NCBI GenBank assembly: GCA_027488985.1
Contig: JAIYAR010000016.1
Location: forward strand, 62,001 to 126,000
Length of the DNA stretch: 64,000 bases
Reading direction: 5' to 3'
Source of the DNA: Comamonadaceae bacterium
GTDB lineage: Bacteria > Pseudomonadota > Gammaproteobacteria > Burkholderiales > Burkholderiaceae_C
Both the position numbers and the translations under genes were made by a program. A model generated the notes under the pieces. That model did not search any database. It saw only the letters and a list, made by a program, of their open reading frames with translations, and was not told where the DNA came from. Shown one piece after another: positions 9,431 to 18,217 of this stretch. The number at the start of each line of letters is the position of its first letter. Position 1 is the stretch's first letter.

Positions 9431-9832
9431 TTAGACCTGGTACAGCTCCAAAGGCAGGCCGTCCGGGTCGGCAAAGAAAGTGAATGACTTGCCGGTGTAC
9501 TCATCCACCCGGATAGGCTCGACAGCTACCCCCTTTGCCTCGAGCGCAACCTTGGCCTGCTCCACATCGGTCACAGCGAAACACAGGTGTCGCAAGCCGC
9601 AAGCCTCCGGGCGGGAAGGCCGTGCTGGTGGCTGCGGAAAAGAAAACAACTCCAGCTGCGTGCCGTCCGGTAGAGCCAGATCCAGCTTCCACGAATCCCG
9701 CGGGGCCCGGTAGTTCTCTGCCACCACCTTCAGACCCAGTACCTCCACATAGAAATGTTTGGAGCGCGCATAGTCCGAGGCGATGATCGCCACGTGATGG
9801 ACAGCCTGTAGCTCCAGGGCAGCCGGGCTCAT
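9431..9832 (-). CDS. VOC family protein, glyoxalase I-like (GloA2/YaeR type)
   Basis: A 133-residue single-module vicinal oxygen chelate protein. The motif HHVAIIASDYARSKHFY near the N-terminus and FFADPDGLPLELYQV at the C-terminus match the small metalloenzyme group that contains YaeR. Family members bind a divalent metal through His/Glu residues, and some isomerise glutathione hemithioacetals. The actual substrate is unknown. Its start codon overlaps the stop of the preceding ThDP enzyme gene by 4 bases, so the two are probably translated together. Confidence 0.85.
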   Translation of the reverse strand: MSPAALELQAVHHVAIIASDYARSKHFYVEVLGLKVVAENYRAPRDSWKLDLALPDGTQLELFSFPQPPARPSRPEACGLRHLCFAVTDVEQAKVALEAKGVAVEPIRVDEYTGKSFTFFADPDGLPLELYQV

Positions 9833-11646
9833 CGCTTCAGGGCTGCCTGGGTCAAGGCGTTCAAGGTTCCGCGCGTGCTGATGAGCTCGGGCTCCAGCAC
9901 CACTTCAATCACCGTGCCGTTAGGCCGCGCCAGCGCCGCCAGCAACTCGGCCTCAAAGTCAGCGCTCTTTCGGATGGTCACACCCGCATAGCCGTAAGCA
10001 CTGGCCAAGGCGGCGAAATCGGGGTTGGCAAGTGCCGTGCCTGCCACGTGCCGCGGGTATTCGCGCTCCTGGTGCATGCGGATGGTGCCGTACATGCCGT
10101 TGTTGAGTAGCAGGATGATGCTCTTGGCCCCGTACTGCACGGCAGTGGCCAGCTCTTGCCCATTCATCAGAAAGTCGCCATCCCCCGCAATGGTGAAAGC
10201 CACTCTGCCCTCGCCAGCAAGACCTGCGACACCTTGGCTGACGATGGCGGCTGCAATGCCAGCCGGTACGCCATAGCCCATCGCGCCGTTGGTCGGTGCC
10301 AGTTGCGTCTTGAAGCCTGCCGCGAGGCCGGTGTAGCGGTAGAAACGGTGCAGCCAGCTGGCAAAGTTGCCAGCGCCATTGGTAAGCACTGCATCAGCTG
10401 GCAAGTGCTTCTGCAAAGTCTCGATCACCGAGGGCATATCCACCAGACCGCGCTCGCTATCTGCGGGCAAGTCTTTGATCACGCTGGGCACCAGATTGGC
10501 TAAGTAGTCTGCATTGCAGCCTTGCGTCCAGGCCTCCCAGCGCACGTTCACCGGCGCGGTCAATACCTCCAGCGAACGGGCGGCGGCGCGCATGCTGGCG
10601 TGGATGGCCAAGTCGGCCTGGTACACACGGTTTAGTTCCTCGGCGCTGGCGTGGATATGCACCAGCGTTTGCGCGGTCTTTGGCGCTTGCAGCAGGGTGT
10701 AGCCGCCGGTCGTCATTTCACCCAGGCGGGGGCCGATGGCGATGATCAGGTCGCTCTCTCTCACACGCTTTGCCAACGCGGGGTTGATGCCTATGCCCAC
10801 ATCGCCCGCGTACTGCGGATGGTGGTTGTCAAACGTGTCCTGAAAGCGAAAGGCATTGCCCACCGGCAGACGCCAGTTTTCGGCAAAGCGCTGCAGGGCT
10901 TGGGCGGCTTGCGGCGTCCAGCCGCCGCCACCGGCAATGACGAAGGGACGCTCTGCTTTCAGGAGCAGCTGGCGCAGGTCCCGCAGGGCGCCGGGGTCAC
11001 TCCAAGCCTCCACCGGCTCCACGCGGGCTAGCGGCTGGGGCAACCTGCCAGCTACATCTGCAACCAGGGTCTGGGTCAGCATGTCTTCGGGTAGCACCAG
11101 CACCACGGGGCCGGGTCGGCCATTCATGGCAGTGGCAAAGGCGCGGGCCACGTATTCGGGGATACGGGCAGCATCGTCAATCCGCTCCACCCGCTTGGCC
11201 ATGCCGAGTGCGCTCGGTCCGAACATGACGCGATAGTCCATCTCCTGAAAGGCTTCGCGGTCGCGCTGGTCGCTGGCCACATCGCCCACAAACAGCACCA
11301 TGGGTGTGGAGTCTTGAAACGCCGTGTGCACACCGATGCTGGCATTCGTCGCCCCCGGCCCGCGGGTCACAAAGCAAATGCCGGGCCGGCCAGTGAGTTT
11401 GCCGTGGGCCTCGGCCATGAAAGCAGCACCACCCTCCTGCCGGTTCACGATGAAGCGGATGTGCTCGCCATAACGGTGAAACCCGTCCAGCACCGCGAGA
11501 TAGCTCTCGCCGGGAACGCCGAATGCGTGGGTCACGCCTTGTGCAATCAGGCACTGCACCAACAAGTGGCCGGCGAGTTCAGGGGAAGGCAAATCAGGGG
11601 AGGAAGGAGGTGTCTGCATGCCCACCATTGTGCCGCGCCAAGGCAT
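9829..11646 (-). CDS. ThDP-dependent enzyme, acetolactate synthase large subunit-like
   Basis: A 605-residue protein with the three-domain layout of the acetolactate synthase/pyruvate oxidase family. The N-terminal cofactor-activating glutamate is E71 in RQEGGAAFMAEA, and the ThDP/magnesium motif runs from GDGDF (about 488) to the NN pair near residue 516. No small regulatory subunit gene lies beside it, so it is more likely a catabolic or orphan carboligase/decarboxylase than the biosynthetic IlvB. GAGGGA lies 6 bases before the ATG at 11646; the ATGs at 11628 and 11619 are alternatives. It is coupled by a 4-base overlap to the glyoxalase-like gene. Confidence 0.85.
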   Translation of the reverse strand: MPWRGTMVGMQTPPSSPDLPSPELAGHLLVQCLIAQGVTHAFGVPGESYLAVLDGFHRYGEHIRFIVNRQEGGAAFMAEAHGKLTGRPGICFVTRGPGATNASIGVHTAFQDSTPMVLFVGDVASDQRDREAFQEMDYRVMFGPSALGMAKRVERIDDAARIPEYVARAFATAMNGRPGPVVLVLPEDMLTQTLVADVAGRLPQPLARVEPVEAWSDPGALRDLRQLLLKAERPFVIAGGGGWTPQAAQALQRFAENWRLPVGNAFRFQDTFDNHHPQYAGDVGIGINPALAKRVRESDLIIAIGPRLGEMTTGGYTLLQAPKTAQTLVHIHASAEELNRVYQADLAIHASMRAAARSLEVLTAPVNVRWEAWTQGCNADYLANLVPSVIKDLPADSERGLVDMPSVIETLQKHLPADAVLTNGAGNFASWLHRFYRYTGLAAGFKTQLAPTNGAMGYGVPAGIAAAIVSQGVAGLAGEGRVAFTIAGDGDFLMNGQELATAVQYGAKSIILLLNNGMYGTIRMHQEREYPRHVAGTALANPDFAALASAYGYAGVTIRKSADFEAELLAALARPNGTVIEVVLEPELISTRGTLNALTQAALKR

Positions 11647-11688
11647 GCGCTTCCCTCATTCGCTACGCCGGCTTCCGCATACCTACTT

Positions 11689-13275
11689 TCATGCCATTTC
11701 GGCCAGCGCCAGCCCACCCTCGAGATGCCAGACTTGGGTGTGACCACGCTCACGCAAAAGAGCCGCGGCCTGCCGGCTCCGTGCACCACTGCGGCAGAAC
11801 ATCACCAAGGGCCCGAGGGCCTGGGACATCTCTGCGGGCATGGTGTGCCGCAAGGTGTCCAGCGGCATGTTGAGAGTGGCAGTTGCCGCTGAGAGTGATG
11901 AGGGCAGCAGATGTCGGCCCGCTTCATGCTCCACAACGTCGCGAACATCGACCAGCCGGGCATCCGGGTACAACTGCAAAAAGGCCGACAGCGCCTCGCA
12001 AGACAGCGCGCCGTCTTCATCGGTTTCGTCAGTCGGGTTCTGGTCAACGGGACCGCTCGTCTGCGCGGTCTCCACAGGAGGCATTACGCGAAGTGCTTGA
12101 CCACAGCGGGCGATACGGGCGCAGGCTTCCTCGATGAGAGCGTCATCCACCGTGGCTCCAATGGACAAGCGTACCGCCCCCAGGGTCTGCCACTCGGGCA
12201 AGCCCATGGCCTGCAACACATAGCTGGGCTCGGCTTTGGCCGCGCTGCAGGCACTACCGGCGCTGATGCGCATGCCTGCCGCATCAAACACATTGAGCAA
12301 GGTTTTGCTAGACAGGCCCGGAACGGAAAAGTTGAGTGTGGTGGGCAAGCTGCCATCGAAGGGCATGTTGAACACCACGTCAGGAAAAGCCGCTTGCAGC
12401 GCGCCCGCCAGGCGAGCCCTGTCGCGGGCCAATTGTTCGTGGGAGCGGAAGACTCCTTCCCCGCCCTGCTCCAGCACTTCCAGCACAGCACCCAGCGCGG
12501 CAATACCGGGCATGTTTTCAGTGCCGGCGCGACTACCAGCTTCCTGACCGCCGCCGGCCATGAGCGCGGTGTAGGGGCTGCCGAAGCGCACATACAGCAT
12601 GCCTATGCCCTTGGGCGTATAGAGCTTGTGGCCGGAGAACGGCGCGTAGTCAATGCGGGTGGCTGCCAGGTTCAGTTCCAGCTTGCCCAACGCCTGCACG
12701 CAGTCCACCAGCCACAAGGCGCGCGATGCGCTGCTTTGCAACACAGCTTCGATGCCAGCAATGTCCGACACCACGCCCGTCTCGTTATTGGCCGCCATGG
12801 TGCACAAGAGGGCGGCGCCGGGCAGGTGCTGTTCCAAAAACGCCAAGTCATGCAAGCCCTGCGTGTTGACAGGCACGGCCAGCAACGGCAGGTTCAGCCC
12901 CAGCAGCTGGTTCCAATGCGCCACGGCTTGGGGCACCGCCTTGTGCTCGGTAGCGCCCAGCAGGATCGGCCCATCCACCACCTCGCCCGCATCACGCCGC
13001 GCCCGCACGGCGCACAGGGCGGACAACACGGCAGTTTGAATGCCTTCGGTGGCGCCGCTCACAAACAGCAGTTGCCCGCTGCCCGTACCCAGGACCCGCG
13101 CTGCACGGGCGCGTACGCCATCCAGCAAGGCCTTGGCGCGCAAACCCGTGCTGTGGCTGCTGCTGGGGTTGCCGAACTGGCCCATGAGCGTGCGCATGGC
13201 CGCGTCGGCGGCGGCAGGCAGCACGGGGGTGGTGGCATTGCAGTCCAGGTAAATCTCGTGGGCGGGTGCGTGCAT
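11689..13275 (-). CDS. Cysteine desulfurase-rhodanese fusion protein
   Basis: A 528-residue fusion. Residues 1-395 form a NifS/IscS-type class V aminotransferase with the PLP lysine K217 in SGHKLYTPKG and the persulfide cysteine C343 in SAGSACSAAK. After an acidic linker (about 405-425), residues 430-528 form a rhodanese domain with catalytic C494 in MFCRSGARS. The likely role is to take sulfur from cysteine as a persulfide and pass it within the same chain to the rhodanese cysteine. The start at 13275 aligns with the family N-terminus (IYLDCNATTP); an in-frame ATG at 13344 adds 23 unlikely residues. It is divergent from an Lrp-type regulator, with a palindrome between them. Confidence 0.9.
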   Translation of the reverse strand: MHAPAHEIYLDCNATTPVLPAAADAAMRTLMGQFGNPSSSHSTGLRAKALLDGVRARAARVLGTGSGQLLFVSGATEGIQTAVLSALCAVRARRDAGEVVDGPILLGATEHKAVPQAVAHWNQLLGLNLPLLAVPVNTQGLHDLAFLEQHLPGAALLCTMAANNETGVVSDIAGIEAVLQSSASRALWLVDCVQALGKLELNLAATRIDYAPFSGHKLYTPKGIGMLYVRFGSPYTALMAGGGQEAGSRAGTENMPGIAALGAVLEVLEQGGEGVFRSHEQLARDRARLAGALQAAFPDVVFNMPFDGSLPTTLNFSVPGLSSKTLLNVFDAAGMRISAGSACSAAKAEPSYVLQAMGLPEWQTLGAVRLSIGATVDDALIEEACARIARCGQALRVMPPVETAQTSGPVDQNPTDETDEDGALSCEALSAFLQLYPDARLVDVRDVVEHEAGRHLLPSSLSAATATLNMPLDTLRHTMPAEMSQALGPLVMFCRSGARSRQAAALLRERGHTQVWHLEGGLALAEMA

Positions 13276-13347
13276 GGCGGGCTCTTGCGAAGGCGTCAAT
13301 GAAGTACTCAATGGTAGGCACGCACCTGCAAACAAACATTCCATTCA

Positions 13348-13363
13348 TTACTGTATTCAGTAA
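13348..13363. promoter_or_regulatory. Palindrome between desulfurase fusion and Lrp-type regulator genes, probable operator
   Basis: TTACTGTATTCAGTAA is a perfect inverted repeat (6-4-6). A second palindrome GAATATTC lies at 13371-13378. Both sit in the 129-base divergent promoter region. Lrp/AsnC regulators usually bind AT-rich palindromes of about 15 bases near their own gene, so this is the natural candidate site. Confidence 0.6.
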
Positions 13364-13404
13364 AAAAGTAGAATATTCATTCCACCATATAGACGAACAC
13401 AGCA

Positions 13405-13872
13405 ATGGCGACCTACAAAGAACTGGACCGAACCGACCGCGCCATCCTGAGCGAGCTGCAACAGGACGGGAGCTTGTCTGTCGCCCAACTCAGCGAAAAG
13501 GTGGGGCTTTCCACCACCCCGTGCTGGAAGCGGGTGAAGGGCATGGAGGAGTCGGGCCTGATCGAGAAGCGCGTGGCCATCGTCAACCGCGAGCAGGCCG
13601 GCTTGCCCGTCACCGTGTTCGTGAGCCTGCGCACCAACCGGCACGACGAAGCCTGGCTGCGTCAATTCGCCGCCGCCGTGGCCGGCATGCCCGAGGTGAT
13701 GGAGTTCCACCGCATGAGTGGCGATGTGGACTACCTGCTCAAGGTGGTGGCTGCCGACATCGCCGGCTACGACCGCTTCTACAAGCGCCTGATCCAGCTC
13801 GCCCAGCTGGCAGGCGTCTCTTCTGCTTTCTCGATGGAGCAGATCAAGAGCACTACGGCGCTACCATTGTGA
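13405..13872 (+). CDS. Lrp/AsnC family transcriptional regulator (probable sulfur/cysteine regulator)
   Basis: A 155-residue protein with an N-terminal AsnC-type helix-turn-helix (LDRTDRAILSELQQDGSLS, then VGLSTTPCWKRVKGM) and a C-terminal RAM ligand-binding domain (PEVMEFHRMSGDVDYLLKVV). Its divergent partner is a cysteine desulfurase fusion, so a cysteine-sensing role like that of DecR/YbaO is plausible, but this is an inference from position. The last residues and the TGA stop lie inside a dispersed repeat that begins at 13860. Confidence 0.9.
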   Translation: MATYKELDRTDRAILSELQQDGSLSVAQLSEKVGLSTTPCWKRVKGMEESGLIEKRVAIVNREQAGLPVTVFVSLRTNRHDEAWLRQFAAAVAGMPEVMEFHRMSGDVDYLLKVVAADIAGYDRFYKRLIQLAQLAGVSSAFSMEQIKSTTALPL

Positions 13873-13907
13873 TAGCGGCTTGCGCATATTCCATGGGTGC
13901 CAATGGC
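13860..13907 (+). repeat. Dispersed 3'-end repeat, copy 3
   Basis: Starts GCTACCATTGTGATAGC, then GGCTTGCGCATATTCCAT and a degenerate tail. It overlaps the last four codons of the Lrp-type gene; the TGA at 13870-13872 is part of the repeat. Confidence 0.8.
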
Positions 13908-13924
13908 GCATTGAGTCCAAATTA

Positions 13925-14836
13925 CTAGACCTGATCCGGAATGCGATTGCGTGCGTAGCTGCCATCCCCGTGTTGAAACACCCGGTCTGTAGACAGCGCA
14001 TCACTTGGCGCATAAGTGGGACCACGGTTGAGCCGTTCATACACTGGGTCAAAGTCGATGCGTGCCAACGCCAGCAGATCGTCCAGACTGTCCAGAACAA
14101 AGTAGCACTCCTGAAAATCGTCGATGCGGTAATTGGTGCGCATGACTCTTTCCAAATCAAAGCCGATGCGGTGCGGCGATGCGCTTTGCAGCGCAAAGCC
14201 GCTCTCGGTGAATGACGAAGCAATGCCTGCACCGTAGATGCGCAAAGCCTCGTGGGCATCACTTTCGCCCTGCACTTGCACCTTCACCAAGCCAAACTCC
14301 ACCGTGTACCAGTACACCCGCGCCAATTCGGTGAGCTTGCCGATGCGCTGTGCGCGCAAACCCGCCTCGCCATAGAGCTGGATGAAGTCCGCCATCACCG
14401 GGTGCATCAGCATGGGAACATGGCCGAACACGTCGTGAAACACGTCGGGCTCTTGCAGGTAGTCCAGTTGATCCGCGCTACGGATGAAATTGCCACTGGG
14501 GAAGCGGCGGTTGGCAAGGTGGTCGAAAAAAACCTCGTCTGGGACCAGGCCCGGTACGGCCACCACCTGCCAACCGGTGCGCGGCATCAGCACTTCGTTC
14601 AGCACGGCGAACTCAGGGATGGCGTCTGCACTGAGTGGCAGCGCGCGCATGCCCTCTACGAACTCGCGGCAGGCCAAATGGGGCAGCAGCGCAGTCTGCC
14701 GCTCGAATAAGGTCTTCCAAGTGGCGTGCTCCTGTGCGGTGTAGCTTTTCCAGCCCTGGTCGATGGTCCAGTCGGCGCGCGTGGGCGCCAGGCCGGCGAC
14801 CAGACCGTGCTTGTCTGCGGCAGATTGGGTGTTCAT
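13925..14836 (-). CDS. phhA: Phenylalanine 4-monooxygenase
   Basis: A 303-residue non-heme iron, pterin-dependent hydroxylase that converts phenylalanine to tyrosine. The iron ligands are visible as H134 and H139 in [11 protein letters not shown] and E180 in YWYTVEFGL. The length matches bacterial single-domain enzymes such as that of Chromobacterium violaceum, which lack the mammalian regulatory domain. Its start overlaps the stop of phhB by 4 bases. Last gene of the aromatic amino acid operon that begins with hppD at 18107. Confidence 0.97.
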   Translation of the reverse strand: MNTQSAADKHGLVAGLAPTRADWTIDQGWKSYTAQEHATWKTLFERQTALLPHLACREFVEGMRALPLSADAIPEFAVLNEVLMPRTGWQVVAVPGLVPDEVFFDHLANRRFPSGNFIRSADQLDYLQEPDVFHDVFGHVPMLMHPVMADFIQLYGEAGLRAQRIGKLTELARVYWYTVEFGLVKVQVQGESDAHEALRIYGAGIASSFTESGFALQSASPHRIGFDLERVMRTNYRIDDFQECYFVLDSLDDLLALARIDFDPVYERLNRGPTYAPSDALSTDRVFQHGDGSYARNRIPDQV

Positions 14837-15147
14837 GGCGAGACCACCTGAGGGCGGCCGGCAACGACGGCGTCAATGTAGCGCGCCAGATCCAGATCAC
14901 GCTGCGAGAGGCCTTGCACATCGTGCGTGGTAAGGGTGATCTCGACGCGGCTGTAGACGTTAAACCACTCGGGATGGTGGTTGCGTTTCTCGGCCATCAC
15001 CGCCACTTGTGCCATGAAGCCAAAGGCCTGCGCAAAGTCAGCAAACACGAGCGTGCGCCTCATCAAGCCACCGCGCTCCGCACTGAAATGCCAGAGGCTC
15101 CACTCGGGCTGCAGGGAGCTGAAGGTGTCGGGGTCAATGCGTTCCAT
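14833..15147 (-). CDS. phhB: 4a-hydroxytetrahydrobiopterin dehydratase
   Basis: A 104-residue PCD/DCoH-type protein with the signature HHPEW at residues 57-61 and a later histidine in [14 protein letters not shown]. It removes water from the 4a-carbinolamine formed by phenylalanine hydroxylase, so that the pterin cofactor can be recycled. It lies directly upstream of phhA with a 4-base overlap and 12 bases after the fumarylacetoacetase gene. Confidence 0.95.
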   Translation of the reverse strand: MERIDPDTFSSLQPEWSLWHFSAERGGLMRRTLVFADFAQAFGFMAQVAVMAEKRNHHPEWFNVYSRVEITLTTHDVQGLSQRDLDLARYIDAVVAGRPQVVSP

Positions 15148-15159
15148 GGTGAAACGCTT

Positions 15160-16446
15160 TCACTGGGTACGCGCGGCCAGCACGGTGCCACGACAGTCGC
15201 CAAAACCAATGCGACGCGCGCCCGCGCGTTCGCAGCTACCACGCAGGATGATGGTGTCGCCATCCTGCAGAAAGGTGCGCACTTCACCGTTGGGCAAGGT
15301 GATGGGCTGCTTGCCACCCTGGGTCAACTCCAACAGCGAACCGCCCTGCTCCGGTGCCGGGCCGGACAAGGTGCCGGTGCCCAGCAGGTCACCCGCACGC
15401 AGGTTGCAACCGTTAACCGTGTGGTGGGCCACCAGCTGCGCCAGCGTCCAGTAGGCGTCCCGCATGTTGGACTGCGAAAGGCGCACGCCGGTGTCCCCTG
15501 CGGTGCGCATGGCAGACGTCTGCAGCCAGACTTCGAGCTGCACATCCAGCGCACCCCGTGCGCGGTTGGCCTCACCGTCCAGATAGGGCAAGGGCTGCGG
15601 GTCGGCGGCGTCGCGCACAAAGGGCGCGCGAAACGGCGCCAGTGCCTCCATGGTCACCAACCAGGGCGACACCGTGGTGGCAAAGTTTTTAGCCAGAAAC
15701 GGGCCCAGGGGTTGGTACTCCCAGGCCTGCACATCCCGTGCGCTCCAGTCGTTGAGCAGAGTGAGTCCGAAGATCGCGTCTTCCGCGTCTGCAAGCGGCA
15801 CAGGTTCCCCCATGCGGTTGCCACTCGCCACCCATGCCCCGAGTTCGAGCTCATAGTCGATCCGCGCGCTGGGCCCGAAATCCGGCACCGTGGCACCCGG
15901 CTTGAGTGTTTGACCCTTGGGGCGATGAAACTGCTGACCGCTGGCGCCGATGCTGCTGGCCCGGCCGTGGTAGCCGATGGGCACCCACTTGTAATTGGGC
16001 AGCAACGGGTTGTCCGGGCGAAAAAGCTTGCCCACCGTGGTGGCGTGGTGGATGCCGGTGTAGAAGTCGGTGTAGTCGCCCACCTCGCAGGGCAAGCCCA
16101 GCTCCACTTCGGTCTGGCGCAACAATGCATCGGCCCAGATTTTTTGCAGGGCCGAGCCCTCGCGCAAGCCTTCCCATATCGCCAGCCGCAAAGCGCGGCG
16201 CTGGGCCACGGGTGCGGCCATCAGGCGGTGCATGTCGTTGTGGTCAATCAAGCCGGTGGCGTGCAGGTCCAGCACGCGGTCGCCAATGGCCACGCCAATT
16301 TGCCAAGGCTCCAGCGCGTTGTGGCGAAAGCGGCCAAACGGCAGGTTTTGGATGGGAAAGTCAGTGTCCGGAGCGTTGGCAGATTCGACCCAACTTTGCG
16401 TGTCAGGCGCGTGGGTGGCATCCAGACCATGGTGCACTGCGCTCAT
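15160..16446 (-). CDS. fahA: Fumarylacetoacetase
   Basis: A 428-residue enzyme that hydrolyses fumarylacetoacetate to fumarate and acetoacetate, the last step of tyrosine breakdown. Recognisable FAH segments include FYTGIHHATTVGKLFRPDNP, DYELELGAWV with its metal-binding acidic residues, and GTLSGPAPEQGGSLLELT. The start at 16446 is preceded by GGAGA at a good distance and overlaps the stop of the VOC gene by 4 bases. The in-frame extension upstream lies inside the VOC gene and is rejected. Confidence 0.96.
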   Translation of the reverse strand: MSAVHHGLDATHAPDTQSWVESANAPDTDFPIQNLPFGRFRHNALEPWQIGVAIGDRVLDLHATGLIDHNDMHRLMAAPVAQRRALRLAIWEGLREGSALQKIWADALLRQTEVELGLPCEVGDYTDFYTGIHHATTVGKLFRPDNPLLPNYKWVPIGYHGRASSIGASGQQFHRPKGQTLKPGATVPDFGPSARIDYELELGAWVASGNRMGEPVPLADAEDAIFGLTLLNDWSARDVQAWEYQPLGPFLAKNFATTVSPWLVTMEALAPFRAPFVRDAADPQPLPYLDGEANRARGALDVQLEVWLQTSAMRTAGDTGVRLSQSNMRDAYWTLAQLVAHHTVNGCNLRAGDLLGTGTLSGPAPEQGGSLLELTQGGKQPITLPNGEVRTFLQDGDTIILRGSCERAGARRIGFGDCRGTVLAARTQ

Positions 16447-16988
16447 GCTTTCTCTCCGAACTCGTTGGCGTGCAAAAAGGCAGCGTGTTTGGGCGCGCGC
16501 TTGGTCACGCTCCACTCTTCCAGCATGGCCCACTTCACCTTATCCATTTGCGCCAGCTTGGCTTGTTCGTCGGGATCCGGGCAAGAAAGCTCCAGCCGGT
16601 GGCCGTTGGGGTCGAAGAAGTAGATGCTGTGGAACATGCCGTGATCGGTCACGCCCAACACATCCACGCCTTGGGCTTCGAGGTGGGCTTTGAACTCCAG
16701 CAACTCGGCCCGGTCTTTCACCTTGAAGGCGATGTGCTGCACCCAGGCAGGCGTGTTGGGGTCGCGGCCCATGGGAGGTTGGGTAGGCAACTCAAAAAAA
16801 GCCAGCACGTTGCCCTGCCCTGCGTCCAAAAAGACGTGCATATAGGGGTCAGGCGCTTTGGTGCTGGGCACCAGGTCTTCGGCAATGGCCAGCACAAAGT
16901 CCATGCGCAGCATCTTCTGGTACCAAAGCACGGTCTCTTTGGCGTCTTTGCAGCGGTAGGCCACGTGGTGGATGCGTTCTATTTTCAT
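16443..16988 (-). CDS. VOC family protein within the tyrosine catabolic operon
   Basis: A 181-residue protein with two vicinal oxygen chelate half-modules. Candidate metal ligands are H8 in HHVAY, H85 in VQHIAFKV and E133 in FFDPNGHRLEL, the H-H-E pattern of glyoxalase I and extradiol dioxygenases. It lies between hppD (30 bases upstream) and fahA (4-base overlap), so it belongs to tyrosine breakdown. The expected homogentisate dioxygenase and maleylacetoacetate isomerase are not recognisable in the window. It might supply one of these steps or act in detoxification; neither is shown by the sequence. Confidence 0.8.
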   Translation of the reverse strand: MKIERIHHVAYRCKDAKETVLWYQKMLRMDFVLAIAEDLVPSTKAPDPYMHVFLDAGQGNVLAFFELPTQPPMGRDPNTPAWVQHIAFKVKDRAELLEFKAHLEAQGVDVLGVTDHGMFHSIYFFDPNGHRLELSCPDPDEQAKLAQMDKVKWAMLEEWSVTKRAPKHAAFLHANEFGEKA

Positions 16989-17018
16989 GGTGTCTCCTCG
17001 GGTCGCGTGCTGTCTAAC

Positions 17019-18107
17019 TTATGCCACTTCCAGTGCGCCACGACGCATCTGATCCCGCTCCAGTGACTCAAACAAGGCCTTGAAGTTGCCTTCGCCAAAG
17101 CCCTCATCGCCACGGCGCTGGATGAACTCAAAAAACACCGGACCGAGCTGGGTTTGCGAAAAGATTTGCAGCAGCAGGCGTGGCTGACCGCCTTCTGTGC
17201 TGCCATCCAGCAAGATACCGCGGCTCTGCAACTCTGCCACCGGCTGGCCGTGCCCAGGGAGGCGGCCTTCCAGCATTTCGTAGTACACGTCGTTGGGTGC
17301 AGTCATCAGCGGCACACCGGCCATGGCCAGCTTGTCCACGGTGCCGATCAGGTCGTCACAAATCAGCGCAATGTGCTGAATACCCTCGCCGTTGAATTGC
17401 ATCAGATATTCCTCGATCTGGCCGCCGCCCTGGCGGGACTCTTCGTTCAAGGGTATGCGGATCTTGCCGTCCGGCGCCGTCATGGCCTTGGAAGTGAGGC
17501 CGGTGTACTCGCCCTTGATGTCGAAGTAACGAATCTCGCGGAAGTTGAACAAGCGCTCATAAAAGTCGGCCCAGAAAGCCATGCGGCCGCGGTACACGTT
17601 GTGCGTCAAGTGGTCGATCAGCTTCAAGCCATGACCGACGGGATGGCGGTCCACACCCTCGATAAATTCAAAGTCAATGTCGTAAATCGACTTTCCGTCT
17701 TCAAAGCGGTCGATCAGATACAGGGGCGCGCCACCAATGCCTTTGATGGCAGGCAGGTTCAGCTCCATCGGGCCGGGGCGCAGCTCCACTGGCTGGGCAC
17801 CCAGTTCCAGCGCGCGGTTGTAGGCGTGATGCGAGTCTTTCACGCGGAATGCCATGCCGCAGGCGCTCGGGCCGTGCTCGGCGGCAAAGTAACCAGCCAC
17901 GCTTTTGGGCTCACGGTTCACGATGAAGTTGATGTCGCCCTGGCGGTACAGCACCACATCTTTGGAGCGGTGCTTGGCCACCAGCGTAAAGCCCATGCGC
18001 TCAAAAACCGGCTCGATGACTCCCGCTAAAGGTGACGCAAATTCCACAAACTCGAAGCCCATCAGGCCCATGGGGTTCTCGAACAAATCGGTGGTTGTGG
18101 TGCTCAT
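17019..18107 (-). CDS. hppD: 4-hydroxyphenylpyruvate dioxygenase
   Basis: A 362-residue Fe(II) dioxygenase that converts 4-hydroxyphenylpyruvate to homogentisate. The iron ligands are H166 ([12 protein letters not shown]), H245 ([12 protein letters not shown]) and E327 ([13 protein letters not shown]). The C-terminal motif [13 protein letters not shown] is typical of the family. The start at 18107 has GAGGAG 8 bases upstream; the longer in-frame extension is rejected. First gene of a five-gene operon (hppD, VOC, fahA, phhB, phhA), divergent from an Lrp-type regulator. Confidence 0.97.
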   Translation of the reverse strand: MSTTTTDLFENPMGLMGFEFVEFASPLAGVIEPVFERMGFTLVAKHRSKDVVLYRQGDINFIVNREPKSVAGYFAAEHGPSACGMAFRVKDSHHAYNRALELGAQPVELRPGPMELNLPAIKGIGGAPLYLIDRFEDGKSIYDIDFEFIEGVDRHPVGHGLKLIDHLTHNVYRGRMAFWADFYERLFNFREIRYFDIKGEYTGLTSKAMTAPDGKIRIPLNEESRQGGGQIEEYLMQFNGEGIQHIALICDDLIGTVDKLAMAGVPLMTAPNDVYYEMLEGRLPGHGQPVAELQSRGILLDGSTEGGQPRLLLQIFSQTQLGPVFFEFIQRRGDEGFGEGNFKALFESLERDQMRRGALEVA

Positions 18108-18200
18108 GGCAAGGCTCCTCGAAAGCGTATTTTGAAAAGCTTGATTGTGGGCAGATGGCGCTGCAATGGGTGTGCAAGTTTGGCACCTCACACTCGTCAT

Positions 18201-18217
18201 ATGCATAATTTATGCAT
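18201..18217. promoter_or_regulatory. Palindrome between hppD and its divergent Lrp-type regulator, probable operator
   Basis: ATGCATAATTTATGCAT is a perfect 7-3-7 inverted repeat, AT-rich and of the length bound by Lrp/AsnC regulators. It lies at the start of the regulator gene, overlapping its possible start codons at 18201 and 18216, and about 95 bases upstream of hppD. Binding there would block regulator expression directly. Confidence 0.6.

Noticed and set aside
11911..16623. Long open frames opposite the desulfurase, phhB and fahA genes (for example 11911-13302 and 14635-16623, plus strand)
   Set aside because: They mirror highly conserved genes on the other strand, have odd His/Gln/Arg-rich translations and no ribosome sites. 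They arise from GC-rich codon use.
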